Assembly (NCBI GenBank): GCA_963712065.1
Contig: CAVQGM010000002.1
Coordinates: 806,001-870,000 of the forward strand
Source of the DNA: CAVQGM01 sp963712065
GTDB lineage: Bacteria > Actinomycetota > Acidimicrobiia > Acidimicrobiales > Acidimicrobilacustridaceae
Direction: 5' to 3'
DNA: 64,000 nucleotides
Below are positions 44,035-51,327 of this stretch, in pieces. Positions within the stretch are counted from its first letter, which is position 1. Every line of letters begins with the position of its first letter. Made by a program: the position numbers and the translations under genes. Under the pieces are notes generated by a model. That model did no database searches. It saw nothing but the letters and a program-made list of their open reading frames with translations, and was not told the DNA's origin.

Positions 44035-44708
44035 CCACGCCGTTGCTCCTCGCTCGGGACGAGGGCGTCCGCTTCTACGACCCCGCCACCGGCCAATTCC
44101 TCAGCAGAGACCCGGCCAACGCGGTCACCAGGTCGGCGTACGGCTACGTCGGGGGGAACCCGTTGAACATGACCGACCCCTCTGGGCTGTTCGGCATCCC
44201 CGGGACGGACTGGTGCGTCGACATCGCCGACGACAGCTGCAACAGCATCGCCGAGCAGCATCCAGAGGGTTCGCAGAACGTCGCCAACTTCGCCGGTGGC
44301 GTCCTGGACGGGGTCACCTTTGGTAACGGCAATGAGATCACCTCGGGTTTGCACATTGACGATCACGTGAACTGGAACTCGGGCGCGACCAGTTTTGGCC
44401 GTGGTGTAGGGATCACGTTCAACCTTTATGGAGCGGCGGCGGGTGGTTGGGTGTTTGCTGGTCTCCAGGCTGGTGGTGCGATCGAGGCGACTGCACAAGC
44501 GTGTTGGGGCGGTTGGAACGCCAACTGCGGGACCACGGGTGCAGTGGCTGTCGCGTCGGTCGTGCTGCCGTTCGGTGCAGGCCGTGGCGCCGCGGCTCTC
44601 GGCTTTGACGAGTTCATGATCGAGTATGCGAAGGGCTACGCGGCGTGGGGGACTGATGCCGCCGGCATCTTCCGCGACATGCTTGCCGACGCCTACCTGT
44701 GCGATTGA
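44031..44708 (+). CDS. Orphan RHS tip 2
   Basis: 225 residues from an ATG at 44031. Begins VRFYDPATGQFLSRDPANA and TDPSGL, then a tip with a linker NFAGGVLDGVTFGNGNE that is related to the one in tip 1, four cysteines (DWCVD, DSCNS, ACWGG, NCGTT) and a hydrophobic central part. The second half (from about 44330) is visibly poorer in GC than the flanks, suggesting separate transfer. No toxin family recognised. Confidence 0.75.
   Translation: MTTPLLLARDEGVRFYDPATGQFLSRDPANAVTRSAYGYVGGNPLNMTDPSGLFGIPGTDWCVDIADDSCNSIAEQHPEGSQNVANFAGGVLDGVTFGNGNEITSGLHIDDHVNWNSGATSFGRGVGITFNLYGAAAGGWVFAGLQAGGAIEATAQACWGGWNANCGTTGAVAVASVVLPFGAGRGAAALGFDEFMIEYAKGYAAWGTDAAGIFRDMLADAYLCD
44070..44189 (+). repeat. RHS core 120-bp segment, copy C (orphan tip 2)
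   Basis: Third copy, same length and frame; most divergent toward its 3' end. Confidence 0.85.
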
Positions 44709-44720
44709 CGGGAGAGGCTC

Positions 44721-44927
44721 GTGTCTCCGGTCGGTGCGCTCGTGGTGTTGGTCCCGATGACGCTTCTTGTGTTGACCACGCGCTACGAGTGTCGACATCT
44801 CGAGGGTCGCCCGGTGGATCAGCAGCGCGTCCTGCCGGTCTTCTACCGAATCATGCAGGTGGCGCTCGTCGCCAACGTGGTTTGGCTCATCGTGGCGGTC
44901 GCCTGGCAGCTTTCGAAGCGGACTTGA
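44721..44927 (+). CDS. Small membrane protein, candidate immunity protein 3
   Basis: 68 residues from a GTG at 44721, 12 bases after orphan tip 2, with GGGAGAGG upstream. Hydrophobic segments VGALVVLVPMTLLVLTT and VALVANVVWLIVAVAW. No recognised family; position suggests it pairs with tip 2. Confidence 0.6.
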   Translation: MSPVGALVVLVPMTLLVLTTRYECRHLEGRPVDQQRVLPVFYRIMQVALVANVVWLIVAVAWQLSKRT

Positions 44928-44929
44928 GC

Positions 44930-45142
44930 ATGGCTGGCGACGGGGCGGTGCTTGGTGATGGCCGGGGCCGTGTAGTGCTGTTCATGTTGGTGTTGTCGTT
45001 GCCCTTCGCCGCGTTCGGGGTGTGGATGCTGGCAATCGGCGCGTACGGGCTGGCGGCGGCGTGGTTCGTGTTGCTCGTGGCGGGGACGGCGGTGTTCATT
45101 CGGTTGATGCTGCGGGCGTTGGCAGAGAGGGGGCGTGGGTGA
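44930..45142 (+). CDS. Small membrane protein, unknown
   Basis: 70 residues from an ATG at 44930, 2 bases after the previous stop. Two hydrophobic segments (VVLFMLVLSLPFAAFGVWML and AAAWFVLLVAGTAVFIRLML). It has no tip gene of its own, so it may be left over from a lost cassette. Confidence 0.55.
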   Translation: MAGDGAVLGDGRGRVVLFMLVLSLPFAAFGVWMLAIGAYGLAAAWFVLLVAGTAVFIRLMLRALAERGRG

Positions 45143-45258
45143 TGTCGGCGTACGGCGCGGGTCAGATCGTCGGGGTGTTGATCTTGGTGTTGATCGTGGT
45201 GGGGGTGGTCCGCGAGATCATCAAGAAGCGCGGCGGGGTCTGCTGCAGGTTTGGTTGA
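45142..45258 (+). CDS. Very small single-helix membrane peptide
   Basis: 38 residues from an ATG at 45142 that overlaps the previous stop. One helix, IVGVLILVLIVVGVV, then a basic tail REIIKKRGGVCCRFG. Coupled start supports it; nothing else does. Confidence 0.4.
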   Translation: MSAYGAGQIVGVLILVLIVVGVVREIIKKRGGVCCRFG

Positions 45259-45289
45259 CATCCCATGTGTGGGGTTGTGACAGCGCTTC

Positions 45290-45475
45290 GAGCACTGCTC
45301 GCGGGCCTCTCTTGATGCGCCCTGCGTTCCGGGTCGAGCCGTTGGTCAGCTGGCTTTCGTGGAGGAGGACGAGGCCTTCGTACCCCGTCGCGGCGAGCAC
45401 GATCCGAGGAGCGATACACCTCGACCGCTTCCCGCTTGAACTCCTCGGGGTATCCCTGGACGACCCATCCGGGCC
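45290..45475 (-). pseudogene. Remnant of an IS3-type transposase OrfA
   Basis: On the minus strand the frame gives YPEEFKREAVEVYRSSDR, the start of the helix-turn-helix OrfA of IS3-like elements. The natural start (MGRPG) is one base out of frame with it, and after SSDR the sequence no longer matches the family. A decayed copy, showing past mobile-element activity beside the RHS cassettes. No terminal inverted repeats were found. The remainder of 45259-45534 shows no gene. Confidence 0.6.
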
Positions 45476-45534
45476 TCCTTCCCCTGGGGGAGGCGGTCGC
45501 CACCCTGCGGTGGTGGGGGAGTAACCTCGACGGC

Positions 45535-45879
45535 ATGAGCGGTGACGCACCGACCGAGAGCAGCCGCGAGCCGACCACCCGCCCCGCCCTCGAGGAGGAG
45601 GGGCGTCACCTGCGCGAGCAGCTGAAGGAGCTCGACCGCGACGAGTCCTCCCTCGCCTTCGACGACAACTTCGCCGACTCCGGCCAGGTGGCCGCCGAGC
45701 AGGGAGAGAACGCCGCCCTGGCCGGGCAGCTCCGGGAGCAGCTCGACGACGTCGAACGGGCCCTCGGCAAGCTCGACGACGGCACCTACGGCCGCTGCGA
45801 GGTGTGTGGCGAGCCCATCGGCGACGATCGCCTCGAGGCCATGCCCGCCACCCGTTTCTGCATCGTCCACGCCGGCTGA
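45535..45879 (+). CDS. DksA/TraR-family C4 zinc-finger protein
   Basis: 114 residues from the ATG at 45535, 7 bases after TAACCT (leaderless). Coiled-coil N-terminal half (EEEGRHLREQLKELDRDESS) and the DksA-type zinc finger CEVCGEP...MPATRFC at residues 88-110, preceded by GTYGRC. Family members bind the RNA polymerase secondary channel, and actinobacterial ones are linked to RNA polymerase regulation; the precise role here is inferred. Confidence 0.88.
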   Translation: MSGDAPTESSREPTTRPALEEEGRHLREQLKELDRDESSLAFDDNFADSGQVAAEQGENAALAGQLREQLDDVERALGKLDDGTYGRCEVCGEPIGDDRLEAMPATRFCIVHAG

Positions 45880-45880
45880 C

Positions 45881-46405
45881 GTGGCCCGGGCTGCGCACCT
45901 CACCAAGCGCTTCGTCGGCTCACTGCGGCCGGCCCGCCTGTCGTCCGACGACGCCGTCTGGGCGGCCGAACAGCTGCTGCCGGCCGAGCGGGAGCTGTGG
46001 GCCCAGATGAGCCCGGCCGACCGGCGGCACGCCCTCGGGGTGGCCCGCGACGTCGAGCGGCGACTCGGCGTCGAGGCCACCCGTCCGGTGCTGGCCGCTG
46101 CGCTCCTGCACGACGTGGGCAAGATCGACGCCGGCCTCGGCACCTACGGTCGGGTGATGGCGACCCTGTCGGGTGCCGCCATCGGCCGCGACCCGGTGAT
46201 GATCGACCGCTGGACCCACGTCCGGGGATTCACCCGCAAGGTCGGGCTCTACCTGCAGCACGACCGCCTCGGGGGCGACCTGCTGGCCATGGCCGGCAGC
46301 GACCCGATCACCGTCGCCTGGGCCCGCGAGCACCACCTCCCCCCGGAGGAGTGGACCGTTCCCGAGGGGATCGGCGCCGCCCTCAAGGCCGCCGACGACG
46401 ACTGA
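45881..46405 (+). CDS. HD-domain protein
   Basis: 174 residues from a GTG at 45881, one base after the zinc-finger gene. The HD metal motif is in AALLHDVGKIDAGLG near residue 75, with a second His-rich stretch YLQHDRLGGDLLAMAGSD and AREHHLPPEEW. HD phosphohydrolase fold; substrate unknown. Confidence 0.8.
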   Translation: MARAAHLTKRFVGSLRPARLSSDDAVWAAEQLLPAERELWAQMSPADRRHALGVARDVERRLGVEATRPVLAAALLHDVGKIDAGLGTYGRVMATLSGAAIGRDPVMIDRWTHVRGFTRKVGLYLQHDRLGGDLLAMAGSDPITVAWAREHHLPPEEWTVPEGIGAALKAADDD

Positions 46406-46456
46406 ACGACCTGGTTCAGCCTTCGGCCGAACGGCTCCGCCGTCCGGCGCGAGACG

Positions 46457-47440
46457 TCAGCTCCGCGGCAGGAGGCCGAGGGCGGTGCGGGCCCGGTCGA
46501 GGGTGGGGCCGGCGACGGCGGCGGCCTTCTCGGCGCCCTTGGCCAGCACCGCGGCGGTGCCGCCGGGATCGGCGGCCAGCTCGGCGTAGCGGGCCTGGAT
46601 CGGGCGCAGCAGCTCGACCACGGCCTCGGCGGTGTCGGCCTTGAGCGGCCCGTACTGCGTGTAGCGACCGGCCAGGGCCTCGGGGTCCTCGCCGGTGGCG
46701 GCACCGAGGATCGACAGCAGGTTGGTGACGCCGGGCTTGGCCTCTCGGTCGAACCGGACCTCGGTCTCGGTGTCGGTGACGGCCCGCTTGATCTTCTTGC
46801 CCACCGACGGCAGGTCCTCGAGCACGAGGATCGTGCCCTGGGGGGAGTCCTCCGACTTCGACATCTTCCGGGTCGGCTCCTGCAGGTCCATCACCCGGGC
46901 GCCGACGGTGGGGATGGACGCCTCGGGCACGACGAAGGTGTCGCCGTAGCGGCTGTTGAAGCGGATGGCCAGGTCGCGGGACAGCTCGAGGTGCTGGCGC
47001 TGGTCGTCGCCCACCGGCACCCGGTCGGTGTCGTAGAGCAGGATGTCGGCGGCCATGAGCGCCGGGTAGGTGAACAGCCCGGCGGACACGAAGTCGGTCC
47101 CCTCGGACTTGTCCTTGAACTGGGTCATCCGCCGCAGCTCGCCGAACGACGCCGTGCACTCGAGCAGCCAGGCCAGCCCGGTGTGCTCGGGCACGTGGCT
47201 CTGGATGAACAGCGTCGACACGTCGGGGTCGATGCCGATGGCGAGCAGCAGGGTGGCCAGCTCGAGGGTCCGGTCGTGGAGCTCGTTCGGGTCCTGCGGG
47301 GTGGTGAGGGCGTGCAGGTCGACGACGCAGTAGAACGAGTCGGCCTGGTGCTGCTCGTCGACCCAGGCGCGCAGGGCACCGAGGAGGTTGCCGAGCTGCA
47401 CGGGGCCCGTGGGCTTGATGCCCGAGAAGACGCGTGTCAT
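46457..47440 (-). CDS. trpS: Tryptophanyl-tRNA synthetase
   Basis: Class I synthetase, 327 residues from the ATG at 47440, which lies 8 bases after TACGAT on its strand (leaderless). FSGIKPTGPVQLGNLLGAL carries the HIGH-equivalent; KMSKS is intact in RKMSKSEDSPQG near residue 195; the tryptophan/ATP pocket is marked by DLHALTTPQDP and VPVGDDQRQHLEL. Confidence 0.97.
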   Translation of the reverse strand: MTRVFSGIKPTGPVQLGNLLGALRAWVDEQHQADSFYCVVDLHALTTPQDPNELHDRTLELATLLLAIGIDPDVSTLFIQSHVPEHTGLAWLLECTASFGELRRMTQFKDKSEGTDFVSAGLFTYPALMAADILLYDTDRVPVGDDQRQHLELSRDLAIRFNSRYGDTFVVPEASIPTVGARVMDLQEPTRKMSKSEDSPQGTILVLEDLPSVGKKIKRAVTDTETEVRFDREAKPGVTNLLSILGAATGEDPEALAGRYTQYGPLKADTAEAVVELLRPIQARYAELAADPGGTAAVLAKGAEKAAAVAGPTLDRARTALGLLPRS

Positions 47441-47504
47441 CGGCGACGATCGTACGGCAGGCACCGGCGCACGCCGCCCGGGTTGCCCGTCACGCGGCGT
47501 CGGT

Positions 47505-48095
47505 TCATCCGGCGTCGACGTCCTCTTCGGGCACCGCTCCCAGGTCGCCCACGCTGGTGGTGCCGGTGGAGCCCTCGCCGTCCCGGGAGGGACCGACCGA
47601 GCACGCGGCGAACAGCCCGTTGGTGACCTCGCCGAGGCGCACCGACCGCTCGTTCACCGCCCCGACCACCGCAGGCGAGGCGAGACCCGAGACGAGGACC
47701 CGGAGATCCTCCTCCGGCAGGTCGACCACGGCGGTGGCCACGCAGCGCTGCTGGTCGCCGTCGAGGGTGCCGAGCCCCGTGGCCATGGCGGCGGCGACAG
47801 CGTCGCCGATGCGGTCGGCCCCGACGCAGCCGAGGATCACGTCGGCGAGCCCGTCGAACTGCTCGTCGCCGGGTGCCCCGCCGGGTTCGAGGGCGTTCCT
47901 GGCGGCGGCGTCGCCCTCGAACCCCTGCTCGAGGCAGGCCTGCTCGTCCGGTCCGAGGCCGTAGGCGGCGGTCACCGCCTCGGCGGCCTGGTCGGCGGGC
48001 ACGGCCGACGTCTCGTCGTCGCTGCACGCGACCGAGGTGGCTGCGAGGGTCAGGCCGAGGGCGGCCACGAGGACCGGGTGGAGGGGCCGCCGCAC
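47505..48095 (-). CDS. Putative lipoprotein, paralogue A
   Basis: 196 residues from a GTG at 48095. Signal peptide with lipobox ATSVAC at residues 19-24, then an acidic extracytoplasmic domain with spaced cysteines (EQACLEQGF, ILGCVGADRI, QRCVATAV, AACSVGP). No family recognised. Tandem with, and similar in plan to, the next gene. Confidence 0.7.
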   Translation of the reverse strand: MRRPLHPVLVAALGLTLAATSVACSDDETSAVPADQAAEAVTAAYGLGPDEQACLEQGFEGDAAARNALEPGGAPGDEQFDGLADVILGCVGADRIGDAVAAAMATGLGTLDGDQQRCVATAVVDLPEEDLRVLVSGLASPAVVGAVNERSVRLGEVTNGLFAACSVGPSRDGEGSTGTTSVGDLGAVPEEDVDAG

Positions 48096-48105
48096 GTGGG
48101 CGAGC

Positions 48106-48621
48106 CTAGGCGAGGCAGTTCAGGGCGATGTCGGTGGTCAACTGGTCGGTGACGGTCGGGTCCTCCGACAGGAGGGCCACGGCCTCGTCCCGGCTCAGCG
48201 CGCCGACCTCGGTGCGGGCGCAGTCGATCTGGGCCGAGGTGAGCTGGGGTGCCTCCTCGGTGAAGCCCTGCATGAACAGGTCGATCAGCACCTCGGACCC
48301 GACGCAGTCGATGGCGATGTCCCAGAACGCCTCCTTCTGCGCGGTGGTCACCAGGTCGTCGTAGGAGGTCGCGTCGGCGAGCAGGGGGTCGTCGGCGGCG
48401 CCGTCGTTGATGCACTCCTCGTCGGCGGCGGTGATCTCCCCGGCCGTCCCGCCCCCCTCGGCCAGGTCGCCGAGGTCGATCCGCCCGCCCGACGTGGTCT
48501 CGGCCTCGGTGGAGATGGTGGTGGAGGTGGACTTCTCGTCGTCGCTCGAGGTCGAGCAGGCGCCCCCGGCGGCCGTCAGCGCCACGGCGGCCACGAGCAC
48601 GGTCACGATCCTGCGGGACAT
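48106..48621 (-). CDS. Putative lipoprotein, paralogue B
   Basis: 171 residues from an ATG at 48621 with GGGAAGG upstream. Lipobox AAGGAC at residues 17-22, a Ser/Thr-rich spacer, then DEECINDG, IDCVGSEVLIDLFMQG and QIDCARTEVGALS, which parallels the cysteine spacing of paralogue A. Together they look like a duplicated cell-surface protein with disulfides. Confidence 0.7.
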   Translation of the reverse strand: MSRRIVTVLVAAVALTAAGGACSTSSDDEKSTSTTISTEAETTSGGRIDLGDLAEGGGTAGEITAADEECINDGAADDPLLADATSYDDLVTTAQKEAFWDIAIDCVGSEVLIDLFMQGFTEEAPQLTSAQIDCARTEVGALSRDEAVALLSEDPTVTDQLTTDIALNCLA

Positions 48622-48721
48622 CGGCCTTCCCTCCCTCGCCCGGCACCCGCCGGCACGACGATCACGGTACCCAGCACCCCGGACCCACGGGGGGATGCGC
48701 GGCAGCGGGCGTCGGCCGACC

Positions 48722-48734
48722 TATCCTCGTTGCG
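48722..48734 (+). promoter_or_regulatory. scpA -10 element, leaderless
   Basis: TATCCT at 48722-48727 is 7 bases from the ATG at 48735, so the transcript should begin at the start codon. Confidence 0.5.
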
Positions 48735-49514
48735 ATGTCGTACGAGGTGCAGACCCCGGTCTTCGCGGGACCGTTCGACCTGCTCCTGCACCTGATCCTG
48801 CGCGAGCAGGTCGACCTGTACGAGGTGTCGCTGTCGGCCATCGTCGACGCCTACCTCGCCGAGCTCGACAAGCTCGACGAGCTCGACCTCGACCTCGCCA
48901 CCGAGTTCCTGCTCATCGCCGCCACCCTCGTCGAGCTCAAGACCAAGCGGTTGCTGCCCGACGAGCGCGACGTCGACCTCGACGACGAGCTGGCCCTGTG
49001 GGACGAGCGCGACCTGCTCCTCGCCCGCCTGCTCGACTGCAAGACGTTCAAGGACGCCGCCAAGGTGCTGGGCGCGCTGGTCGACGACGCCGCCCGATCC
49101 CACCCCCGCACCGCCGGGTTGGAGGACCGCTTCCTCGGCCTCGCCCCCGACCTGCTCGAGGGCATCGGCCCCGACGACCTCAAGGCCGCCTGGGTGCGGG
49201 CCACCGCCCCCAAGCCGGTGCCGGTGGTCGACCTCAGCCACGTCGGCGCCATCCGGGCCAGCGTCACCGGCGCCGTCGAGGAGCTCATCGACGAGCTGCC
49301 ACGCGTCGGCCGCATCACGTTCCGCGAGCTGACCTCGTCGCTCGTCGACCGCATCGAGGTGGTGGTGCGGTTCCTGGCCGTGCTCGAGCTGTTCAAGCAG
49401 GGCCTCGTCGACCTCGACCAGCCCCGGTCGTTCGGCGACATCGAGATCGTCTGGCTGGCCGCGCCGCACCTGCGGGCCGCCGACCTCGACGCCATCGACG
49501 TCTACGACGGATGA
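48735..49514 (+). CDS. scpA: Segregation and condensation protein A
   Basis: Kleisin subunit of the SMC-ScpAB condensin. 259 residues. N-terminal FAGPFDLLLHLILREQVDLY is the classic ScpA opening, followed by LATEFLLIAATLVELKTKRLLP; the C-terminal winged helix has FLAVLELFKQGLVDLDQ and FGDIEIVWL. Overlaps scpB by 4 bases. Confidence 0.95.
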   Translation: MSYEVQTPVFAGPFDLLLHLILREQVDLYEVSLSAIVDAYLAELDKLDELDLDLATEFLLIAATLVELKTKRLLPDERDVDLDDELALWDERDLLLARLLDCKTFKDAAKVLGALVDDAARSHPRTAGLEDRFLGLAPDLLEGIGPDDLKAAWVRATAPKPVPVVDLSHVGAIRASVTGAVEELIDELPRVGRITFRELTSSLVDRIEVVVRFLAVLELFKQGLVDLDQPRSFGDIEIVWLAAPHLRAADLDAIDVYDG

Positions 49515-50146
49515 ACGACGAGGCCCGCCGGGCCGTCGAGGCGATCCTCATGGTCGCCGACGAGCCCATCGAGACCCAGCTGCTCGCCCAGGTCACCGAG
49601 ACGGCCCCGGCCGAGCTCGAGGAGGCGCTCACCGCCCTCGCCCTCGACTACCGGGCCGAGGAGCGGGGCTTCGTGCTGGTGAAGGTCGCCGGCGGCTGGC
49701 GCTTCCAGAGCCACCCCGACCTGGCGCCCTACGTCGAGCGGTTCGTGCTCGAGGGCCAGAGCGCCCGCCTGTCGGCCGCCGCCCTCGAGACCCTGGCCAT
49801 CGTCGCCTACAAGCAGCCCATCTCCCGGGCCCAGATCGCCGCCATCCGCGGGGTCAACGTCGACGGCGTCGTCCGCACGCTCGAGCAGCGGGGCTACATC
49901 GCCGAGGTGGGCCGTGATCCCGGTCCGGGCACGCCGTCGCTGTTCGGCACCACCACGCTGTTCCTCGAGCGGCTCGGCATCGACGCCGTCGACGACCTGC
50001 CGCCGATCGCCGACTTCGTCCCCGGTCCCGACGTGGTCGAGGCCCTCGAGCACGGCCTGCGGGTCGAGGTCGACGAGCCCGACGTCGAGACGCCGCCGAC
50101 CGAGACGCCGCCGACCGAGGACGCCCGACCGGCCGACGAGACGTGA
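49511..50146 (+). CDS. scpB: Segregation and condensation protein B
   Basis: 211 residues, ATG at 49511. Two winged helices; ARLSAAALETLAIVAYKQPI and SRAQIAAIRGVNVDGVVRTL are characteristic, and GTPSLFGTTTLFLERLGID closes the core. The last 20 residues are a Glu/Thr/Pro-rich tail with a TPPTE repeat. Partner of ScpA in the chromosome segregation complex. Confidence 0.95.
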   Translation: MNDEARRAVEAILMVADEPIETQLLAQVTETAPAELEEALTALALDYRAEERGFVLVKVAGGWRFQSHPDLAPYVERFVLEGQSARLSAAALETLAIVAYKQPISRAQIAAIRGVNVDGVVRTLEQRGYIAEVGRDPGPGTPSLFGTTTLFLERLGIDAVDDLPPIADFVPGPDVVEALEHGLRVEVDEPDVETPPTETPPTEDARPADET

Positions 50147-50916
50147 CCGAGGGCTCGGCCCCCGAGGGTGAGCGCCTCCAGAAGGTCCTCGCCCGGGTGG
50201 GGCTCGGCAGCCGGCGCCACTGCGACGAGCTCATCGCCGACGGGCGCGTGCTCGTCAACGGCGACGTGGCCGACCTCGGCCGACGGGTCGACCCCGACCG
50301 CGACCGCGTCGAGGTCGACGGGGTGCCCATCGGCGTCCGACCCGGCCTCGTCACCTACCTGCTGCACAAGCCGGTCGGGGTCATCACCACCGCCGCCGAC
50401 CCCGAGGGGCGGCCCACGGTGGTGTCGCTCGTGCCGTCCGATCCCCGGGTCTTCCCGGTCGGCCGACTCGACGCCGACACCGAAGGGCTCCTGCTGCTCA
50501 CCAACGACGGCGACCTCGCCCACCGGCTGACGCACCCGAGCTTCGGCGTCGACAAGGAGTACCTGGCCCACGTGCGGGGGCGGCCGTCGCGGCGCGCCCT
50601 GCGCCGGCTCCGCGAGGGCGTCGAGCTCGACGACGGGATCACCGCCCCGGCCCAGGTGAGCGAGCTCAGCCCCGGGCTGCTGCGCGTCACGATCCACGAG
50701 GGCCGGAACCGCCAGGTGCGACGGATGTGCGAGGCCGTCGGGCACCCCGTCGAACGGCTGGTGCGGGTGCGCATCGGGCCGCTCGTCGACCGCTCCCTCA
50801 AGCCCGGCGCGTGGCGCCCGCTGGCGCCCGACGAGGTGCGGGCGCTCGAGCGGGCGGCGGCCGATCCCCGCCGACCGGGTGATTCCCCCTCCGGGCCCCC
50901 CGGCCCCTCCCACTAG
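50143..50916 (+). CDS. rluB: 23S rRNA pseudouridine synthase (RluB/RsuA family)
   Basis: 257 residues from a GTG at 50143 overlapping scpB. S4 domain (ERLQKVLARVGLGSRRHCDE) followed by the catalytic motif FPVGRLDADTEGLLLLTNDG with its aspartate near residue 109; HEGRNRQVRRMCEAVGHPV is typical. The scpA-scpB-rluB order is widespread in Gram-positive bacteria. Confidence 0.93.
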   Translation: MTEGSAPEGERLQKVLARVGLGSRRHCDELIADGRVLVNGDVADLGRRVDPDRDRVEVDGVPIGVRPGLVTYLLHKPVGVITTAADPEGRPTVVSLVPSDPRVFPVGRLDADTEGLLLLTNDGDLAHRLTHPSFGVDKEYLAHVRGRPSRRALRRLREGVELDDGITAPAQVSELSPGLLRVTIHEGRNRQVRRMCEAVGHPVERLVRVRIGPLVDRSLKPGAWRPLAPDEVRALERAAADPRRPGDSPSGPPGPSH

Positions 50917-50927
50917 CATCTCCCGCC
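50914..50927 (+). promoter_or_regulatory. aroH -10 element, leaderless
   Basis: TAGCAT at 50914-50919, 8 bases before the GTG at 50928; it overlaps the rluB stop codon. Confidence 0.5.
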
Positions 50928-51293
50928 GTGCCCCAGGTCAGGGCCCTGCGAGGGGCCACCACCGTCGACGAGGACGACGCCGCCCAGATCGAAGCTCGGG
51001 TGGTCGAGCTGCTGACGGCGATGTTCGAGCGCAACGGCCTCGACAAGGACGACCTCATCAGCGTGATCTTCACCGCCACCGACGACCTGCACGCCGCCTT
51101 CCCGGCCGCCGCCGCCCGCGTGTTCGGGTTGGGCGACGTGCCGTTGCTGTGCGCCCGGGAGCTCGAGATCGCCGGCGGCACCCCGCGCTGCATCCGCGTG
51201 CTGATGCACCTGAGCACCGACGCGGGGCGCGACGAGCTCCGCCACGTCTACCTCGAGGGCGCGCGCGGCCTGCGCGACGACCTCCCCGAATGA
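50928..51293 (+). CDS. aroH: Chorismate mutase (AroH class)
   Basis: Rearranges chorismate to prephenate. 121 residues, trimeric Bacillus-type fold: VRALRGATTVDEDDAAQIEA at the N-terminus, SVIFTATDDLHAAFPAAAAR and LLCARELEIAGGTPRCIRVL. Followed by tyrA and aroA, so three aromatic-amino-acid genes sit together. Confidence 0.93.
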   Translation: MPQVRALRGATTVDEDDAAQIEARVVELLTAMFERNGLDKDDLISVIFTATDDLHAAFPAAAARVFGLGDVPLLCARELEIAGGTPRCIRVLMHLSTDAGRDELRHVYLEGARGLRDDLPE

Positions 51294-51327
51294 TCGACGC
51301 GCCAACGACGCACACGTCCGGTCCGGG

